A stretch of DNA of 64,000 nt from Vibrio cyclitrophicus (GCF_024347435.1 NZ_AP025480.1:992001-1056000); one strand, 5' to 3'. Counted from the stretch's first letter, positions 8,465 to 18,838 are shown. A program made the numbers and translations. Notes: generated by a model not told the origin, from the letters alone.

Positions 8465-11170
8465 ATGCCTGTAACTAACTTAGCGGAACTTGATGCTCTA
8501 GTAGCTCGCGTTAAAGCAGCTCAAGAAGAGTTCGCAACATTCTCTCAAGAGAAAGTAGACGCAATCTTCCGTGCAGCTTCTCTTGCTGCTAACCATGCTC
8601 GTATTCCTTTGGCTCAACAAGCCGTTGCTGAATCTGGAATGGGTATTGTTGAAGATAAAGTTATCAAAAACCACTTCGCTTCAGAATTTATCTACAACAA
8701 ATACAAAGACGAAAAAACATGTGGCATCTTAGAAGAAGATGAAAGCCTAGGCACTATGACTATCGCTGAGCCTGTAGGTATCATCTGTGGTATCGTTCCA
8801 ACAACGAACCCAACTTCAACAGCAATCTTCAAATCTCTAATCTCTCTTAAGACACGTAACGGCATCATCTTCTCGCCACACCCACGTGCAAAGAATTCAA
8901 CAAACGATGCAGCTAAACTGGTTTTAGACGCAGCGGTAGCAGCTGGTGCTCCAAAAGACATCATCGGTTGGATCGACCAACCATCGGTAGAGCTTTCTAA
9001 CGCGCTGATGAAGCATGACGGTATCGCACTTATCCTTGCTACTGGTGGTCCAGGCATGGTTAAAGCAGCATACTCTTCTGGTAAGCCTGCGATCGGTGTT
9101 GGTGCTGGTAACGTTCCTGTAGTTATCGATGAAACAGCTGACATCAAACGTGCTGTAGCATCTATCCTTATGTCTAAAACATTCGATAACGGTGTTGTAT
9201 GTGCTTCTGAGCAAGCTGCAATCGTAGTTAGCGAAGTATATGACGAAGTTAAAGCGCGTTTTGCTTCTCACAAAGCTCACGTTCTATCTAAAACTGACGC
9301 AGATAAAGTTCGTAAAGTTCTTCTTATCGACGGCAACCTAAACGCTAAAATCGTAGGTCAACCTGCTCCAGCAATCGCTGAAATGGCGGGTGTTAAAGTT
9401 CCTGCTGATACAAAAGTACTTGTTGGTGAAGGCCTTGGTAAAGTTTCTTACGATGACGAATTCGCTCATGAAAAACTGTCTCCGACTCTAGGTCTATTCC
9501 GCGCAGACGATTTCGAAGATGCTGTCGCTCAAGCTGTAACAATGGTTGAAATCGGTGGTATCGGTCACACATCTGGTCTTTACACTAACCAAGATACTAA
9601 CGCAGACCGCATTCGTTACTTCGGTGACAAGATGAAGACGGCTCGTATCTTAATCAACATCCCTACTACTCACGGTGGTATCGGTGACCTGTACAACTTC
9701 AACGTTGCACCTTCTCTAACTCTTGGTTGTGGTTCATGGGGTGGTAACTCTATCTCTGAGAACGTAGGTCCTAAGCACCTTATCAACAAGAAAACTGTAG
9801 CGAAGCGAGCTGAAAATATGTTGTGGCACAAACTACCTAAGTCTATCTACTTCCGTCGTGGCAGCCTTCCAATCGCTATGAGCGACCTAGAAGGTAAGAA
9901 ACGCGCATTCCTAGTAACGGACCGTTTCCTATTCAACAACGGTTACGCAGACGACGTAGTACAAATCCTTAAAGCACAAGGTATTGAAGTTCAAGTATTC
10001 TTCGATGTAGAAGCGGATCCAACACTGTCTGTTGTTGAGAAAGGCGCTGAAGCAATGAAGAGCTTCCAACCTGACGTAATCCTTGCTCTAGGTGGCGGTT
10101 CTCCAATGGATGCTGCTAAGATCATGTGGGTTATGTACGAGCACCCAGAAACTCACTTCGCGGAACTAGCAATGCGCTTTATGGATATCCGTAAACGTAT
10201 CTACAAGTTCCCTAAAATGGGTAAAAAAGCTGAGCTTGTATGTATCACTACGACTTCTGGTACGGGTTCAGAGGTTACTCCATTCGCGGTTGTTACAGAC
10301 GACAAGACTGGTGCTAAGTACCCACTAGCTGATTACGAAATTACGCCAAACATGGCTGTTGTTGATGCTAACCTAGTAATGAACATGCCTAAGTCTCTAA
10401 CAGCATTCGGTGGTTACGATGCAGTAACTCACGCTCTTGAAGCTTACGTATCTGTTCTTGCGAACGAATACTCAGACGGCCAAGCTCTTCAAGCTCTTAA
10501 GATGCTTAAAGAATACCTACCATCAAGCTACAAAAATGGTGCAGCTGACCCAATCGCTCGTGAGAAAGTACACAACGCAGCAACTATCGCTGGTGTAGCA
10601 TTTGCGAACGCATTCCTAGGTGTGTGTCACTCAATGGCTCACAAAATTGGTGCTGAGTTCCACCTACCACACGGTCTTGCTAACGCACTGCTTATCTCTA
10701 ACGTTGTACGTTACAACGCGAACGATAACCCAACTAAGCAGACTGCATTCTCTCAGTACGATCGTCCACAAGCACGTCGTCGTTACGCTGAAGTTGCTGA
10801 CCACCTAGGCCTAAGCCAAGCTGGTGACCGTACTGCTCAGAAGATTGAACGTCTACTGACTTGGTTAGAAGAGCTTAAAGTTGACCTAGACATCCCACTA
10901 TCTATCCAAGCTGCGGGTGTTAACGAGTCTGACTTCATCGCTAAACTAGACGAGCTAGCTGTTGAAGCGTTCGATGACCAGTGTACAGGTGCTAACCCAC
11001 GTTACCCTCTAATCACTGAGCTAAAAGAAGTTCTAACAACTTCTTACTTCGGCCAACCATACGTTGAAGGCGAAACTTTCGAAGGTACTACAGTTATCCT
11101 TAAGAAAGCAGATCAAAAGCCAGCTGACGCGAAAGCGCCAAAAGCTAAAAAAGAAAAAGCTAACGCATAA
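8465..11170 (+). CDS. adhE: Bifunctional aldehyde/alcohol dehydrogenase
   Basis: 901 residues, close to E. coli AdhE (891). The N-terminal half is a CoA-acylating aldehyde dehydrogenase with the catalytic Cys in GVVCASEQ; the C-terminal half (from about residue 450) is an iron-dependent alcohol dehydrogenase with GGGSPMDAAK and histidines in FLGVCHSMAHKIG and FHLPHG. It reduces acetyl-CoA to ethanol with two NADH in fermentation and forms spirosomes in E. coli. The final 25 residues are Lys/Ala-rich. Ribosome site AGGAG is at 8453-8457. Monocistronic, ending in a strong terminator. Confidence 0.97.
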   Translation: MPVTNLAELDALVARVKAAQEEFATFSQEKVDAIFRAASLAANHARIPLAQQAVAESGMGIVEDKVIKNHFASEFIYNKYKDEKTCGILEEDESLGTMTIAEPVGIICGIVPTTNPTSTAIFKSLISLKTRNGIIFSPHPRAKNSTNDAAKLVLDAAVAAGAPKDIIGWIDQPSVELSNALMKHDGIALILATGGPGMVKAAYSSGKPAIGVGAGNVPVVIDETADIKRAVASILMSKTFDNGVVCASEQAAIVVSEVYDEVKARFASHKAHVLSKTDADKVRKVLLIDGNLNAKIVGQPAPAIAEMAGVKVPADTKVLVGEGLGKVSYDDEFAHEKLSPTLGLFRADDFEDAVAQAVTMVEIGGIGHTSGLYTNQDTNADRIRYFGDKMKTARILINIPTTHGGIGDLYNFNVAPSLTLGCGSWGGNSISENVGPKHLINKKTVAKRAENMLWHKLPKSIYFRRGSLPIAMSDLEGKKRAFLVTDRFLFNNGYADDVVQILKAQGIEVQVFFDVEADPTLSVVEKGAEAMKSFQPDVILALGGGSPMDAAKIMWVMYEHPETHFAELAMRFMDIRKRIYKFPKMGKKAELVCITTTSGTGSEVTPFAVVTDDKTGAKYPLADYEITPNMAVVDANLVMNMPKSLTAFGGYDAVTHALEAYVSVLANEYSDGQALQALKMLKEYLPSSYKNGAADPIAREKVHNAATIAGVAFANAFLGVCHSMAHKIGAEFHLPHGLANALLISNVVRYNANDNPTKQTAFSQYDRPQARRRYAEVADHLGLSQAGDRTAQKIERLLTWLEELKVDLDIPLSIQAAGVNESDFIAKLDELAVEAFDDQCTGANPRYPLITELKEVLTTSYFGQPYVEGETFEGTTVILKKADQKPADAKAPKAKKEKANA

Positions 11171-11237
11171 TAAGTAAGCATTAGTTTTGAGATAAGTTTT
11201 CGCTAGCACGAACCTTATCTAATCGGGAAAAGAACAA

Positions 11238-11267
11238 AGCCCCAGTCGAGAGACTGGGGCTTTTTTA
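11238..11267 (+). terminator. adhE terminator
   Basis: Ten-base perfect stem AGCCCCAGTC/GACTGGGGCT with GAGA loop and a T6 tail. Confidence 0.95.
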
Positions 11268-11321
11268 TGTGGTCGGTTAGGTTAAAACTAACAATATAAA
11301 AAGTAAGAAAATAAAAAGGAT

Positions 11322-12005
11322 CTACACTTCGGCAGCGACGACACGTCCGCTGAAGTAGTCATTAGAAATGATGTACTCGGTTGTTCTGGTCAGTTCATCT
11401 TGTAGTTGAGCCCAATGACATCGGTTGAGTTTTCCGTCTGCATTGTGAACGGCAGGAACGACCCCACCAACTCGTATCCCGAATGGGGTGAGTTCCTTAG
11501 CCCAACTATGGGTAAAGCCGGTAATCATTGAGTTAGCACTTTCTAAACCTGATACATCACTGAAATCATCATGAGAGATCACATTGACGATCACGCCTTC
11601 TTTATCTTCTTCTCGTAATCGCTCAGCACTTATCTGGCCAAATGCAAAAAGGGTAGAGGCTTTCGAAGATAAATCATCAATATAACTACTGACGGGTTGG
11701 TCGCCAATCAAACTTGGCATTGGAACGCTGATCCAGTTGTTAACTAACACATCAGGTGTCGTATTGAAGGTGTGCTGGACAAAATCGAAGACCGCTAGTA
11801 TGGCTTGGTTATGATTACTTTCGAGCGTATAGCGGTAGACCGAATCAGAGAGTCGAGAGCATTGGGTATAGGTTTCTTGCAGTGCTGTAGGATCTTTATC
11901 ACAAAGGATAACGGTGGCTCCAAGGTTAACAAAGTGGTTCGCAATCGTTCCTCCCAAGCGCGAGCCTGCTGATGTCACCAATATGATTGAGCTTTTTATT
12001 TCCAT
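11322..12005 (-). CDS. Degenerate short-chain dehydrogenase/reductase (SDR)
   Basis: 227 residues with a Rossmann start (ILVTSAGSRLGGTIA, a variant of TGxxxGxG) and an SDR-like tail (KELTPFGIRVGGVVP). The classical catalytic YxxxK is not visible: the aligned stretch reads ESANSMITGFTHSWAKEL, lacking Tyr and Lys at the expected places, and the NNxG motif is NNWISVP. It could therefore bind a nucleotide without normal SDR catalysis. It lies convergent to adhE after the adhE terminator, with no partner in an operon. The substrate cannot be named. Confidence 0.7.
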   Translation of the reverse strand: MEIKSSIILVTSAGSRLGGTIANHFVNLGATVILCDKDPTALQETYTQCSRLSDSVYRYTLESNHNQAILAVFDFVQHTFNTTPDVLVNNWISVPMPSLIGDQPVSSYIDDLSSKASTLFAFGQISAERLREEDKEGVIVNVISHDDFSDVSGLESANSMITGFTHSWAKELTPFGIRVGGVVPAVHNADGKLNRCHWAQLQDELTRTTEYIISNDYFSGRVVAAEV

Positions 12006-12271
12006 CCAAACACCTAAGAAAATAATCTATGTCGTTTAAGGATGGGTTAAATTTCATACAACGGGTGTGAATTGGTTCAAACTAAGACGTACCAATTGAT
12101 AAGTTTGTATGAACTTAGTGGCAGCTCACATTTTGTAGTAACTTCAAGACGTAACCCACAATTTGTATTTTGAGTGTGCCTAAGACTAGTGGTTCATATC
12201 ACTCACATCAATTGCTTAAGGGATACAATTTAGGAGCTGATGAGCAGGCAGTGAGGTAAGGTTTGTTGTGA

Positions 12272-12787
12272 CTATACTTGGGCCTGAATTTGATACTGAC
12301 GTTGAGCGGTAGAGAGATCGTTGTAAAGAGTCGCATTAGGTAATTCAGGTAAGTGCTTATTTGCAAGTTTCCGTCGGTCGTGACCTGAAAGGTTTTGGTA
12401 GACGTCTTCGGGAAAATCGCCAGTATCTTCAGGCATAAAAGCCAGTGCTTCTGGTTTTAAGTAATGACTTAGTTTTGCACTAGCAAGGCTTGCTTGATGA
12501 AAGTAATTCGACTGTTGTGCAGAAATTTCGTATGAGGATTGATCAGAACGCAATTGTTGAGGTGCAGCGACACCAAATTGTTTGCGCAGGCGATCTTCGC
12601 TAGTCTCGGTTACCTCGATAGTATTTATAGGAGTACAATCGCGGACATCATTAGAGAACATGGATAGCAGCAACGCGAAATCTGCACGGCGACCTTGTTC
12701 AACCGCTTGGTTGATCCCGATGCCGAACTTTAGTTCGTTGATGATTCCTGCTTTGTCTAAAGTGTGTATTTGCATGTTGCCTCTCAT
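12272..12787 (-). CDS. VC2046/SO_2500-type conserved hypothetical protein
   Basis: A soluble, polar protein with no signal or membrane segment. A GTG at 12808 is possible, but AAGGTG at the right distance favours the ATG at 12787 (MRGNMQIHTL), giving 171 residues; another ATG is at 12775. It resembles the VC2046/SO_2500 family, which in Vibrio lies beside sodB, as here. No function is known. Identification is from memory of sequence and context. Confidence 0.65.
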   Translation of the reverse strand: MRGNMQIHTLDKAGIINELKFGIGINQAVEQGRRADFALLLSMFSNDVRDCTPINTIEVTETSEDRLRKQFGVAAPQQLRSDQSSYEISAQQSNYFHQASLASAKLSHYLKPEALAFMPEDTGDFPEDVYQNLSGHDRRKLANKHLPELPNATLYNDLSTAQRQYQIQAQV

Positions 12788-12970
12788 TTGATACACCTTT
12801 AACGGCACGGAGTCGGCAAACTTTAGTGTTTAATTACAGACAAATACATAATCTATGTAGAGCAGATAAGAGCTTAGTTTCGATTAGGGGTAACTGAAGG
12901 AGTCGGTGATAAAACAAGCTCTGTTAACTCATTTCACCTTCCATGTTCAAGCTGAAAATACGACGGATAC

Positions 12971-12999
12971 AAAAAAGCTCACGCCGAGGCATGAGCTTT
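12971..12999 (-). terminator. sodB terminator
   Basis: Hairpin AAAGCTCA...TGAGCTTT with inner GCC/GGC pairing; on the minus strand it ends in six T directly after sodB. Confidence 0.85.
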
Positions 13000-13040
13000 C
13001 AATAAGTCACTCGCTATTAATAGCGCAGCATAAGTAAAAA

Positions 13041-13625
13041 TTACTTAGCTAGGTTCTCTTCTACGAAAGACCAGTTTACTAGGTTCCAGAATGCAGCCAT
13101 GTAGTCTGGGCGAACATTGCGGAAATCGATGTAGTAAGCGTGTTCCCATAGGTCAACAGTTAGAAGTGGAGTAACACCTTCTTCTGTTAGAGGAGTTGCA
13201 GCGTTAGAAGTGTTAACGATGTCTAGAGAACCGTCAGCTTTTTTAACTAACCAAGTCCAAGAAGAACCGAAGTTGTTGATTGCTGAATCAGTGAATTTTG
13301 CTTTGAATTCTTCGAAAGAACCGAATGCGGCGTTGATAGCTTCTGCAACAGCGCCAGTTGGTTCGCCGCCTGCTTTAGGAGCAAGACAGTGCCAGTAGAA
13401 CGTGTGGTTCCAGATTTGAGCAGCGTTATTGAAAACACCACCAGTAGAAGTCTTAATGATTTCTTCTAGTGTTTTGCCTTCAAACTCAGTACCTGGGATA
13501 AGACCGTTTAGTTTAACAACGTAAGTGTTGTGGTGCTTACCGTGGTGGAAATCTAGCGTTTCTGCTGAGATATGTGGTTCTAGCGCGTCTTTCGCGTAAG
13601 GAAGAGCCGGTAGTTCAAATGCCAT
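13041..13625 (-). CDS. sodB: Iron superoxide dismutase
   Basis: 194 residues, standard for cytoplasmic Fe-SOD, which converts superoxide to hydrogen peroxide and oxygen. Metal ligands can be placed at His27, His74, Asp158 and His162 (the last two in DLWEHAYY). [14 protein letters not shown] and the GSSWTWLV region are of Fe type. It stands divergent from grxD; in enterics and Vibrio sodB mRNA is a target of the iron-stress sRNA RyhB, though I do not show that pairing here. Confidence 0.96.
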   Translation of the reverse strand: MAFELPALPYAKDALEPHISAETLDFHHGKHHNTYVVKLNGLIPGTEFEGKTLEEIIKTSTGGVFNNAAQIWNHTFYWHCLAPKAGGEPTGAVAEAINAAFGSFEEFKAKFTDSAINNFGSSWTWLVKKADGSLDIVNTSNAATPLTEEGVTPLLTVDLWEHAYYIDFRNVRPDYMAAFWNLVNWSFVEENLAK

Positions 13626-13894
13626 TGCTCAATTCTCCATTGATATGAAAGAGTTAACTCTTTCGATTGCTTCCAGTGATATTATTATTCATGGCTGGTT
13701 ATACTGACAACCATGGTCAATTTGCTGACTTGCGATATAGTTTAGCAAGTTTTTACTTTATTAAAAGCTTAATTCATCACTTTTGTGTGAATTGTTAGCT
13801 TAACTTGTTAACCATTTTTTTTATATGGTTTTTATTCTTTTGGTTTGGGGTAGAATAAAGGCAATGAAAGCCGTAATCCATTAACGAGGAAGCA

Positions 13895-14233
13895 ATGGAA
13901 ACTATCGATAAAATCAAACAGCAAATTGAAGAAAACACCATTCTACTTTACATGAAAGGTTCTCCTAAGCTGCCAAGCTGTGGTTTTTCTTCTCAAGCAT
14001 CTCAAGCTCTAATGGCGTGTGGCGAAAAATTTGCATATGTAGACATTCTACAAAACCCTGATATCCGTGCAGAGCTTCCAGCTTACGCACAATGGCCAAC
14101 TTTCCCACAACTTTGGGTTGAAGGTGAGCTAATCGGTGGTTGTGACATCATTCTTGAGATGTTCCAAAAAGGTGAACTTCAGCCAATCGTTAAAGAAGCA
14201 GCGGCTAAAGTTGCTGGCGATGACGCTGAGTAA
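13895..14233 (+). CDS. grxD: Monothiol glutaredoxin (CGFS type)
   Basis: 112 residues, the length of E. coli Grx4. The CGFS active site is at residues 29-32 after KLPSC, and WPTFPQLWVEGELIGGCD is the glutathione-binding part. The family binds a bridging [2Fe-2S] cluster with glutathione and hands it to partners such as BolA and Fe-S assembly clients. It is divergent from sodB, both tied to iron, and ends in its own terminator. Ribosome site GAGGAAGC precedes the ATG. Confidence 0.95.
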   Translation: METIDKIKQQIEENTILLYMKGSPKLPSCGFSSQASQALMACGEKFAYVDILQNPDIRAELPAYAQWPTFPQLWVEGELIGGCDIILEMFQKGELQPIVKEAAAKVAGDDAE

Positions 14234-14265
14234 GTTCTCGCTTTTTTGCTTGAATAGATAAAATG

Positions 14266-14291
14266 AGGGGCCTTAATTAGGCTCCTTTTTT
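14266..14291 (+). terminator. grxD terminator
   Basis: AGGGGCC/GGCTCCT stem with one G-T pair and a T6 tail. Confidence 0.85.
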
Positions 14292-14332
14292 GTTTTAATT
14301 GATTGAGTCATTGACTCAATAAGGAATGAACA

Positions 14333-14962
14333 ATGGACGTGAAACTTCATTATGTACATGACCCAATGTGCAGCTGGTGTTGGGGATACAAGCCAACACT
14401 TGAGTTATTGAAACAACAATTGCCTGCGAGCATTGAGTTTAATTACGTAGTTGGCGGTTTAGCTCCTGATTCTGATGAGCCAATGTCTGAGGAGATGAAA
14501 GGCAAGCTTCAGGCTATCTGGAAGCAGATCGAAGCTAAGCTGGGTACTGAGTTTAACCACGAATTTTGGACTGAGTGCAAACCTGTGCGAAGCACCTATC
14601 CAGCGTGCCGCGCTGTGATAGCTGCTGGTTTTCAAGACCACTATGAAGCCATGCTTGAAGCGATTCAACATGCTTACTATTTGCGTGCGATGTTGCCACA
14701 CAGCCAAGATACTCATCTGCAACTCGCTGAAGAGTTGGGTATGAACGTACAACAGTTTGAAAATGATCTTTCTAGCAAACTATTGGAAAGTGAATTGGAT
14801 GACCAGTTAGGCTTTAAAGAAGCGATAGGCGTACATTCTTACCCAACGTTAATGCTTGAAGTTAACGGTATCTTCACTGAGGTTGCGTTGGATTACCATT
14901 CGTCGGAGACGACGCTTAAATCTATTCGTGAAGTACTTGTGAATAGCGCTCCTACTGCTTAG
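14333..14962 (+). CDS. Cytoplasmic DsbA/FrnE-like thioredoxin-fold protein
   Basis: 209 residues with a thioredoxin fold and inserted helical domain as in DsbA/FrnE-like proteins. The CxxC motif is C13-S-W-C16 in DPMCSWCWGYKP; the cis-Pro loop is probably in GVHSYPTLMLEV. There is no signal peptide, so it acts in the cytoplasm, unlike DsbA. Probable thiol oxidoreductase or isomerase; substrate unknown. It follows grxD on the same strand after a terminator and has its own terminator. Confidence 0.8.
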   Translation: MDVKLHYVHDPMCSWCWGYKPTLELLKQQLPASIEFNYVVGGLAPDSDEPMSEEMKGKLQAIWKQIEAKLGTEFNHEFWTECKPVRSTYPACRAVIAAGFQDHYEAMLEAIQHAYYLRAMLPHSQDTHLQLAEELGMNVQQFENDLSSKLLESELDDQLGFKEAIGVHSYPTLMLEVNGIFTEVALDYHSSETTLKSIREVLVNSAPTA

Positions 14963-15004
14963 TTCAATGAGAGCTCTAACTCTCAATTAGTTCACACTAC
15001 TTTG

Positions 15005-15036
15005 AAGGCTTACTTACAACAGTAAGCCTTTTCTTT
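15005..15036 (+). terminator. Terminator of the DsbA/FrnE-like gene
   Basis: Nine-base perfect arms AAGGCTTAC/GTAAGCCTT followed by a T-rich tail. Confidence 0.85.
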
Positions 15037-15109
15037 TATCTGGCGCAATGAGTTTATTGAGGTGCTAAAGGGTAAGAGAGAATAAAAGAGCAAGAGATAT
15101 CCCAGATAC

Positions 15110-15137
15110 AAAAAAGACCGCACGAGGCGGTCTTTGT
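15110..15137 (-). terminator. Terminator of the antiporter-family gene
   Basis: AAAGACCGC...GCGGTCTTT hairpin with an A-run on its left, read as a T-run on the minus strand. Confidence 0.85.
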
Positions 15138-15171
15138 AATAATAGCTTAGGTTCTTTACTACAGAACCTAA

Positions 15172-16497
15172 TTACAGAACCATAGCTGCAATCCAACCGA
15201 ATACGATCAGTGGGATGTTGTAGTGCAAGAATGTTGGTACGACGGTTTCCCATACGTGTTCGTGTTGACCATCAGCATTTAGACCAGATGTCGGACCTAA
15301 TGTTGAGTCAGAAGCCGGAGAACCAGCATCACCTAGCGCTGCCGCTGTACCCACTAGCGCGATAGTGGCCATTGGTGAGAAACCAAATGCCGCCGCTAGA
15401 GGAACGTAGATAGTTGCAAGGATTGGAATCGTCGAGAACGAAGAGCCAATACCCATTGTTACTAATAAGCCGACTACCAGCATAAGCAGAGCTGCTAGAG
15501 GCTTGTTGTCACCGATACTTGTTGAAAGTGCTTCAACTAGAGATTCAACACCACCAGTCTGTTTCATCACTGCTGCAAAACCTGCTGCTGCAATCATGAT
15601 AAAGCCGATCATTGCCATCATGTGAACACCCTTAGTGAAGACATCGTGTGTCTCTTTCCAAGCAATTACGCCACCGAAGGTGAATACCATGAAACCAGCC
15701 AGAGCACCGATGATCATAGAGCCCGTCGACAGTTGAACGGTTAATGCAGCAACGATACCAGCTGCCGCTACTAGGATGTGCTTCTTGTTGATCTCTTTTA
15801 CTTCTGTTGAAACAACAGTGTGAGACGTTTCTTTGTATTGGCGAGGTTTACGGTAAGTAAAGAATACCGCCGTTAGAAGGCCGAAGATCATGCCGGCTGC
15901 TGGTAACAACATGGCCATTGGTACTTGGCTTGCTACTACGCTTTCAAGACCGTTGTCATGAAGGTTTTTTAGTAGGATGTTGTTTAAGAAGATACCGCCA
16001 AAACCAATCGGTAACACCATGTAAGGTGTGATTAGACCAAAAGTAAGTACACACGCAACTAGACGACGGTCTAGGTTCATTTTTGCGAATACGCCTAATA
16101 GAGGTGGGATTAAGATTGGGATAAAGGCGATATGTACAGGAATCACGTTTTGTGAAGACATGGTCACTAAGATCAAAGACGCAAGGATACCGTACTTAAG
16201 ACCATTAGATGCCGCGCTGTTCTCTTTGCCGTGAATACGCTTGATTACGCTTTGAGCTAGTAGGTCTGTGATACCAGACCTAGAGATAGCAACAGCAAAA
16301 GTACCAAGCATTGCGTAGCTAAGTGCGATAGTTGCACCGCCACCTAATCCACTTTCGAAAGCAGCTACAGCGTCGTTCAGACCCATACCAGAGGCTACGC
16401 CACCGATAATTGCACTGAACGTGAGAGCAACAACTACATTTACGCGCATCAAAGCTAAAACAAGCATGATGCAAACTGAAATTACAACAGGATTCAT
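15172..16497 (-). CDS. Na+/H+ antiporter-family permease
   Basis: 441 residues and about 12 membrane segments. It begins [18 protein letters not shown] and has a Gly-rich [18 protein letters not shown] and a late [17 protein letters not shown] motif, features of the Na+/H+ antiporter family that includes YuiF-like permeases. Some members are proposed amino-acid carriers, so substrate is open. It lies 58 bases after rnt on the same strand and could be co-transcribed with it, although their functions are unrelated. Confidence 0.8.
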   Translation of the reverse strand: MNPVVISVCIMLVLALMRVNVVVALTFSAIIGGVASGMGLNDAVAAFESGLGGGATIALSYAMLGTFAVAISRSGITDLLAQSVIKRIHGKENSAASNGLKYGILASLILVTMSSQNVIPVHIAFIPILIPPLLGVFAKMNLDRRLVACVLTFGLITPYMVLPIGFGGIFLNNILLKNLHDNGLESVVASQVPMAMLLPAAGMIFGLLTAVFFTYRKPRQYKETSHTVVSTEVKEINKKHILVAAAGIVAALTVQLSTGSMIIGALAGFMVFTFGGVIAWKETHDVFTKGVHMMAMIGFIMIAAAGFAAVMKQTGGVESLVEALSTSIGDNKPLAALLMLVVGLLVTMGIGSSFSTIPILATIYVPLAAAFGFSPMATIALVGTAAALGDAGSPASDSTLGPTSGLNADGQHEHVWETVVPTFLHYNIPLIVFGWIAAMVL

Positions 16498-16555
16498 ATT
16501 ATTCTCGAGATGTTGTGTTTTTTATGAAGGCAATACGAACGAACGTTTACCGATT

Positions 16556-17206
16556 CTATTTTTGTTGTTCGTCAACAAGAGGCCAACCACCAAGGGCTTT
16601 CCATTTGTTTACAATGCCGCAAAATAACTCTGTGGTTTTTTGCGTATCATACAAAGCAGAGTGTGCTTCTTTGTTGTCAAATTCCATCCCAGCAGTGCGG
16701 CAAGCTTTAGCCAAAACGGTTTGACCGTAGGCAAGACCACTAAGAGCTGCAGTATCAAAAGTTGCAAATGGATGGAAAGGGACGCGTTTAAGCTTACAAC
16801 GCTCACTTGCTGCATTTACGAAGTTTAAATCGAATGTAGCATTGTGAGCGACCATGATTGCGCGACTGCAATCTGAAGCTTTTTGTTCTTTTCTCACTAG
16901 CTTGTAGATTTCTTTAAGGGCTTCTTGCTCCGACACAGCACCACGTAATGGGCTAAATGGGTCTTTAATTCCGTTAAAGTCTAATGCTGCCTGCTCTATA
17001 TTTGCGCCTTCAAAAGGCTCAATGTGAAAATGAAGCGTTGATGCAGGTTGCAGATCTCCGTTCTCATCCATTCTTAATGTAATGGCACAGATCTCTAATA
17101 ATGCATCTGTTTCTGCGTTAAACCCTGCGGTTTCCACGTCGATGACCACGGGAAAATAGCCACGAAAGCGGTTTTTTAGGGTCAGAGCTTCGTTTTCTAC
17201 AGTCAT
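16556..17206 (-). CDS. rnt: Ribonuclease T
   Basis: 216 residues, DEDD-family 3'-5' exonuclease. The first motif is VIDVETAGF with Asp23 and Glu25; the later [11 protein letters not shown] and [11 protein letters not shown] provide the remaining acidic residues and the general-base His (DEDDh). RNase T trims tRNA and 5S/23S rRNA 3' ends. It is divergent from motY, the same arrangement known in other vibrios. Confidence 0.95.
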   Translation of the reverse strand: MTVENEALTLKNRFRGYFPVVIDVETAGFNAETDALLEICAITLRMDENGDLQPASTLHFHIEPFEGANIEQAALDFNGIKDPFSPLRGAVSEQEALKEIYKLVRKEQKASDCSRAIMVAHNATFDLNFVNAASERCKLKRVPFHPFATFDTAALSGLAYGQTVLAKACRTAGMEFDNKEAHSALYDTQKTTELFCGIVNKWKALGGWPLVDEQQK

Positions 17207-17394
17207 GTTAGCCCAAATAAGTGTGATTAAGGCTACATTATTGCAGATAATAGCAGTGATAAAAACTAGGGAACGGCAATAATTAATAAATTAGCCACTC
17301 TATTGCGGCTTGATATTTGCATATTTAAACTCGATAGAAATATGCGGCAATTGGCTGCATTGTTAAACGAATTGCTTAAGAGATACTCCACTTT

Positions 17395-18276
17395 ATGAAG
17401 AAACAACTCATAACAGGTTCAATGTTATTTTCGCTACTTATGTCGTCATCGGTATTGGCACAAGAAAAGCGTTACGGAGCATCTCCTCAACAGTCGGAAT
17501 GGGAGATGGTGGCCAATACACCACTCGAATGTCGTTTAGTTCATCCGATTCCCAATTTCGGTGATGCTGAGTTTTCATCTCGTGCAAGCAAAAAAATTAT
17601 TTTGGACTTTGAACTTAAAATGCGTCGTCCAATGGGAGCAACACGTAATGTTAGCTTGATTTCTATGCCGCCACCTTGGCGTCCGGGCGAGAGTGCTGAT
17701 CGCATGACAACCATCAAGTTCTTCCAACAATTTGACGGCTATGTAGGTGGTCAAACAGCTTGGGGGATATTGAGCGAGTTGGAGAAAGGTCGCTACCCGA
17801 CATTCAGTTATCAAGAATGGCAGAGCCGAGATCAGCGGATTGAGGTATCTTTATCGTCAGTGCTATTTCAAGAAAAGTACAATGTGTTTAGTGACTGTAT
17901 TGCCAATTTGTTGCCTTATAGCTTTGAAGATATCTCTTTTACCATTTTGCACTACGATCGTAACAGCGACCAGTTGAACAAATCGTCACGTAACAGGCTA
18001 AGCCAGATTGCTGATTACGTTCGCTACAACCAAGATATTGATCTTGTGCTAGTGGCCACGTATACCGATTCTGCTGACAGTAAAGGCATCAGCCAAAACC
18101 TTTCAGAACGAAGAGCCGAATCACTAAGAGAGTACTTTAAGTCACTCGGTTTGCCAGAAGACCGTATTCAAGTTCAAGGTTATGGTAAGCGTCGCCCGAT
18201 TGCTGACAACAACTCGCCAATTGGTAAAGATAAAAACCGACGCGTTGTGATCTCTTTAGGCCGTACACAGGTTTAA
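17395..18276 (+). CDS. motY: Sodium-type flagellar motor T-ring protein MotY
   Basis: 293 residues, the known length of Vibrio MotY. A Sec signal peptide (about 1-22, ending VLA) is followed by the MotY-specific N-terminal domain and a C-terminal OmpA-like peptidoglycan-binding domain (about 165-290; [13 protein letters not shown] and [11 protein letters not shown]). MotY forms the T ring with MotX around the basal body and helps stators PomA/PomB assemble. In Vibrio it belongs to the late flagellar class; I did not find a convincing sigma-28 promoter by eye. Confidence 0.95.
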   Translation: MKKQLITGSMLFSLLMSSSVLAQEKRYGASPQQSEWEMVANTPLECRLVHPIPNFGDAEFSSRASKKIILDFELKMRRPMGATRNVSLISMPPPWRPGESADRMTTIKFFQQFDGYVGGQTAWGILSELEKGRYPTFSYQEWQSRDQRIEVSLSSVLFQEKYNVFSDCIANLLPYSFEDISFTILHYDRNSDQLNKSSRNRLSQIADYVRYNQDIDLVLVATYTDSADSKGISQNLSERRAESLREYFKSLGLPEDRIQVQGYGKRRPIADNNSPIGKDKNRRVVISLGRTQV

Positions 18277-18293
18277 ACTGAATAGCTTGTCTA

Positions 18294-18329
18294 GATAAAG
18301 ATAAAGATAAAGATAAAGATAAAGATAAA
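18294..18329 (+). repeat. Perfect hexamer microsatellite (GATAAA)6
   Basis: Six uninterrupted copies of GATAAA begin 18 bases after the motY stop and run into a terminator hairpin. It is noncoding. Confidence 0.95.
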
Positions 18330-18359
18330 AATGCCTATCTACGTGATGGGCATTTTTTG
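18330..18359 (+). terminator. motY terminator
   Basis: ATGCCTATC/GATGGGCAT stem with one G-T pair, loop TACGT, and a T6 tail. The hexamer repeat lies directly in front of it. Confidence 0.8.
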
Positions 18360-18403
18360 TTTGGATAACATGTCGATTTGGCTCTAATTATTCGAGGCAA
18401 CCA

Positions 18404-18838
18404 TTAATTCAAGCGGAACCGAGCAATCATTTCACAGTTGGTCGCAGTATCGATTTTTTCAACCATAGAGGCTATTTTAGGATTTGGATGGCGTTTCATG
18501 AAATCGATAAGGGCTTTTTTACAACAACCAATAGAATCTATAAAGCTAGAGCATTGCGTATTAGGGCACTGAGGAATCAGTGTCAGGACCTTTTCAGAGG
18601 CAAGCTGAAGGTACTTAAGTTCATATTCTTTATCGCCCGCCCATCGCCAAAACTGAGCAAGGTTGTGGCAAGAGATGACCGAAATCAGTAAGCGTTCATC
18701 GGCCTGAATATCAGTACGCTCAGTAATTTCTTCGCTTAAATTCAACGCCTGCTGATAGTGAAGAATGCTTCGTACAGGATCGTCGAGTTGCAATGCAGTA
18801 TCGGCAAGTAACGTGTGTTTTTCCCATTCGCTAATCAT
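18404..18838 (-). CDS. DUF2753-like small TPR-type protein, Fur-controlled
   Basis: 144 residues, soluble, with helix pairs resembling tetratricopeptide repeats (HTLLADTALQLDDPVRSILHYQQALNL and a similar second unit). It contains Cys-rich pieces (QCPNTQCSS, IGCCKKAL). It looks like the DUF2753 family of vibrios, which has no known function. Its promoter carries a perfect Fur palindrome between -35 and -10, so expression should rise when iron is scarce. It stands alone between the motY terminator and gloA terminator. Confidence 0.7.
   Translation of the reverse strand: MISEWEKHTLLADTALQLDDPVRSILHYQQALNLSEEITERTDIQADERLLISVISCHNLAQFWRWAGDKEYELKYLQLASEKVLTLIPQCPNTQCSSFIDSIGCCKKALIDFMKRHPNPKIASMVEKIDTATNCEMIARFRLN

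Noticed and set aside
17207..17394. Sigma-28 promoter of motY
   Set aside because: Expected from Vibrio biology, but candidate TAAA and GCCGATAA-like elements have wrong spacing or poor match.
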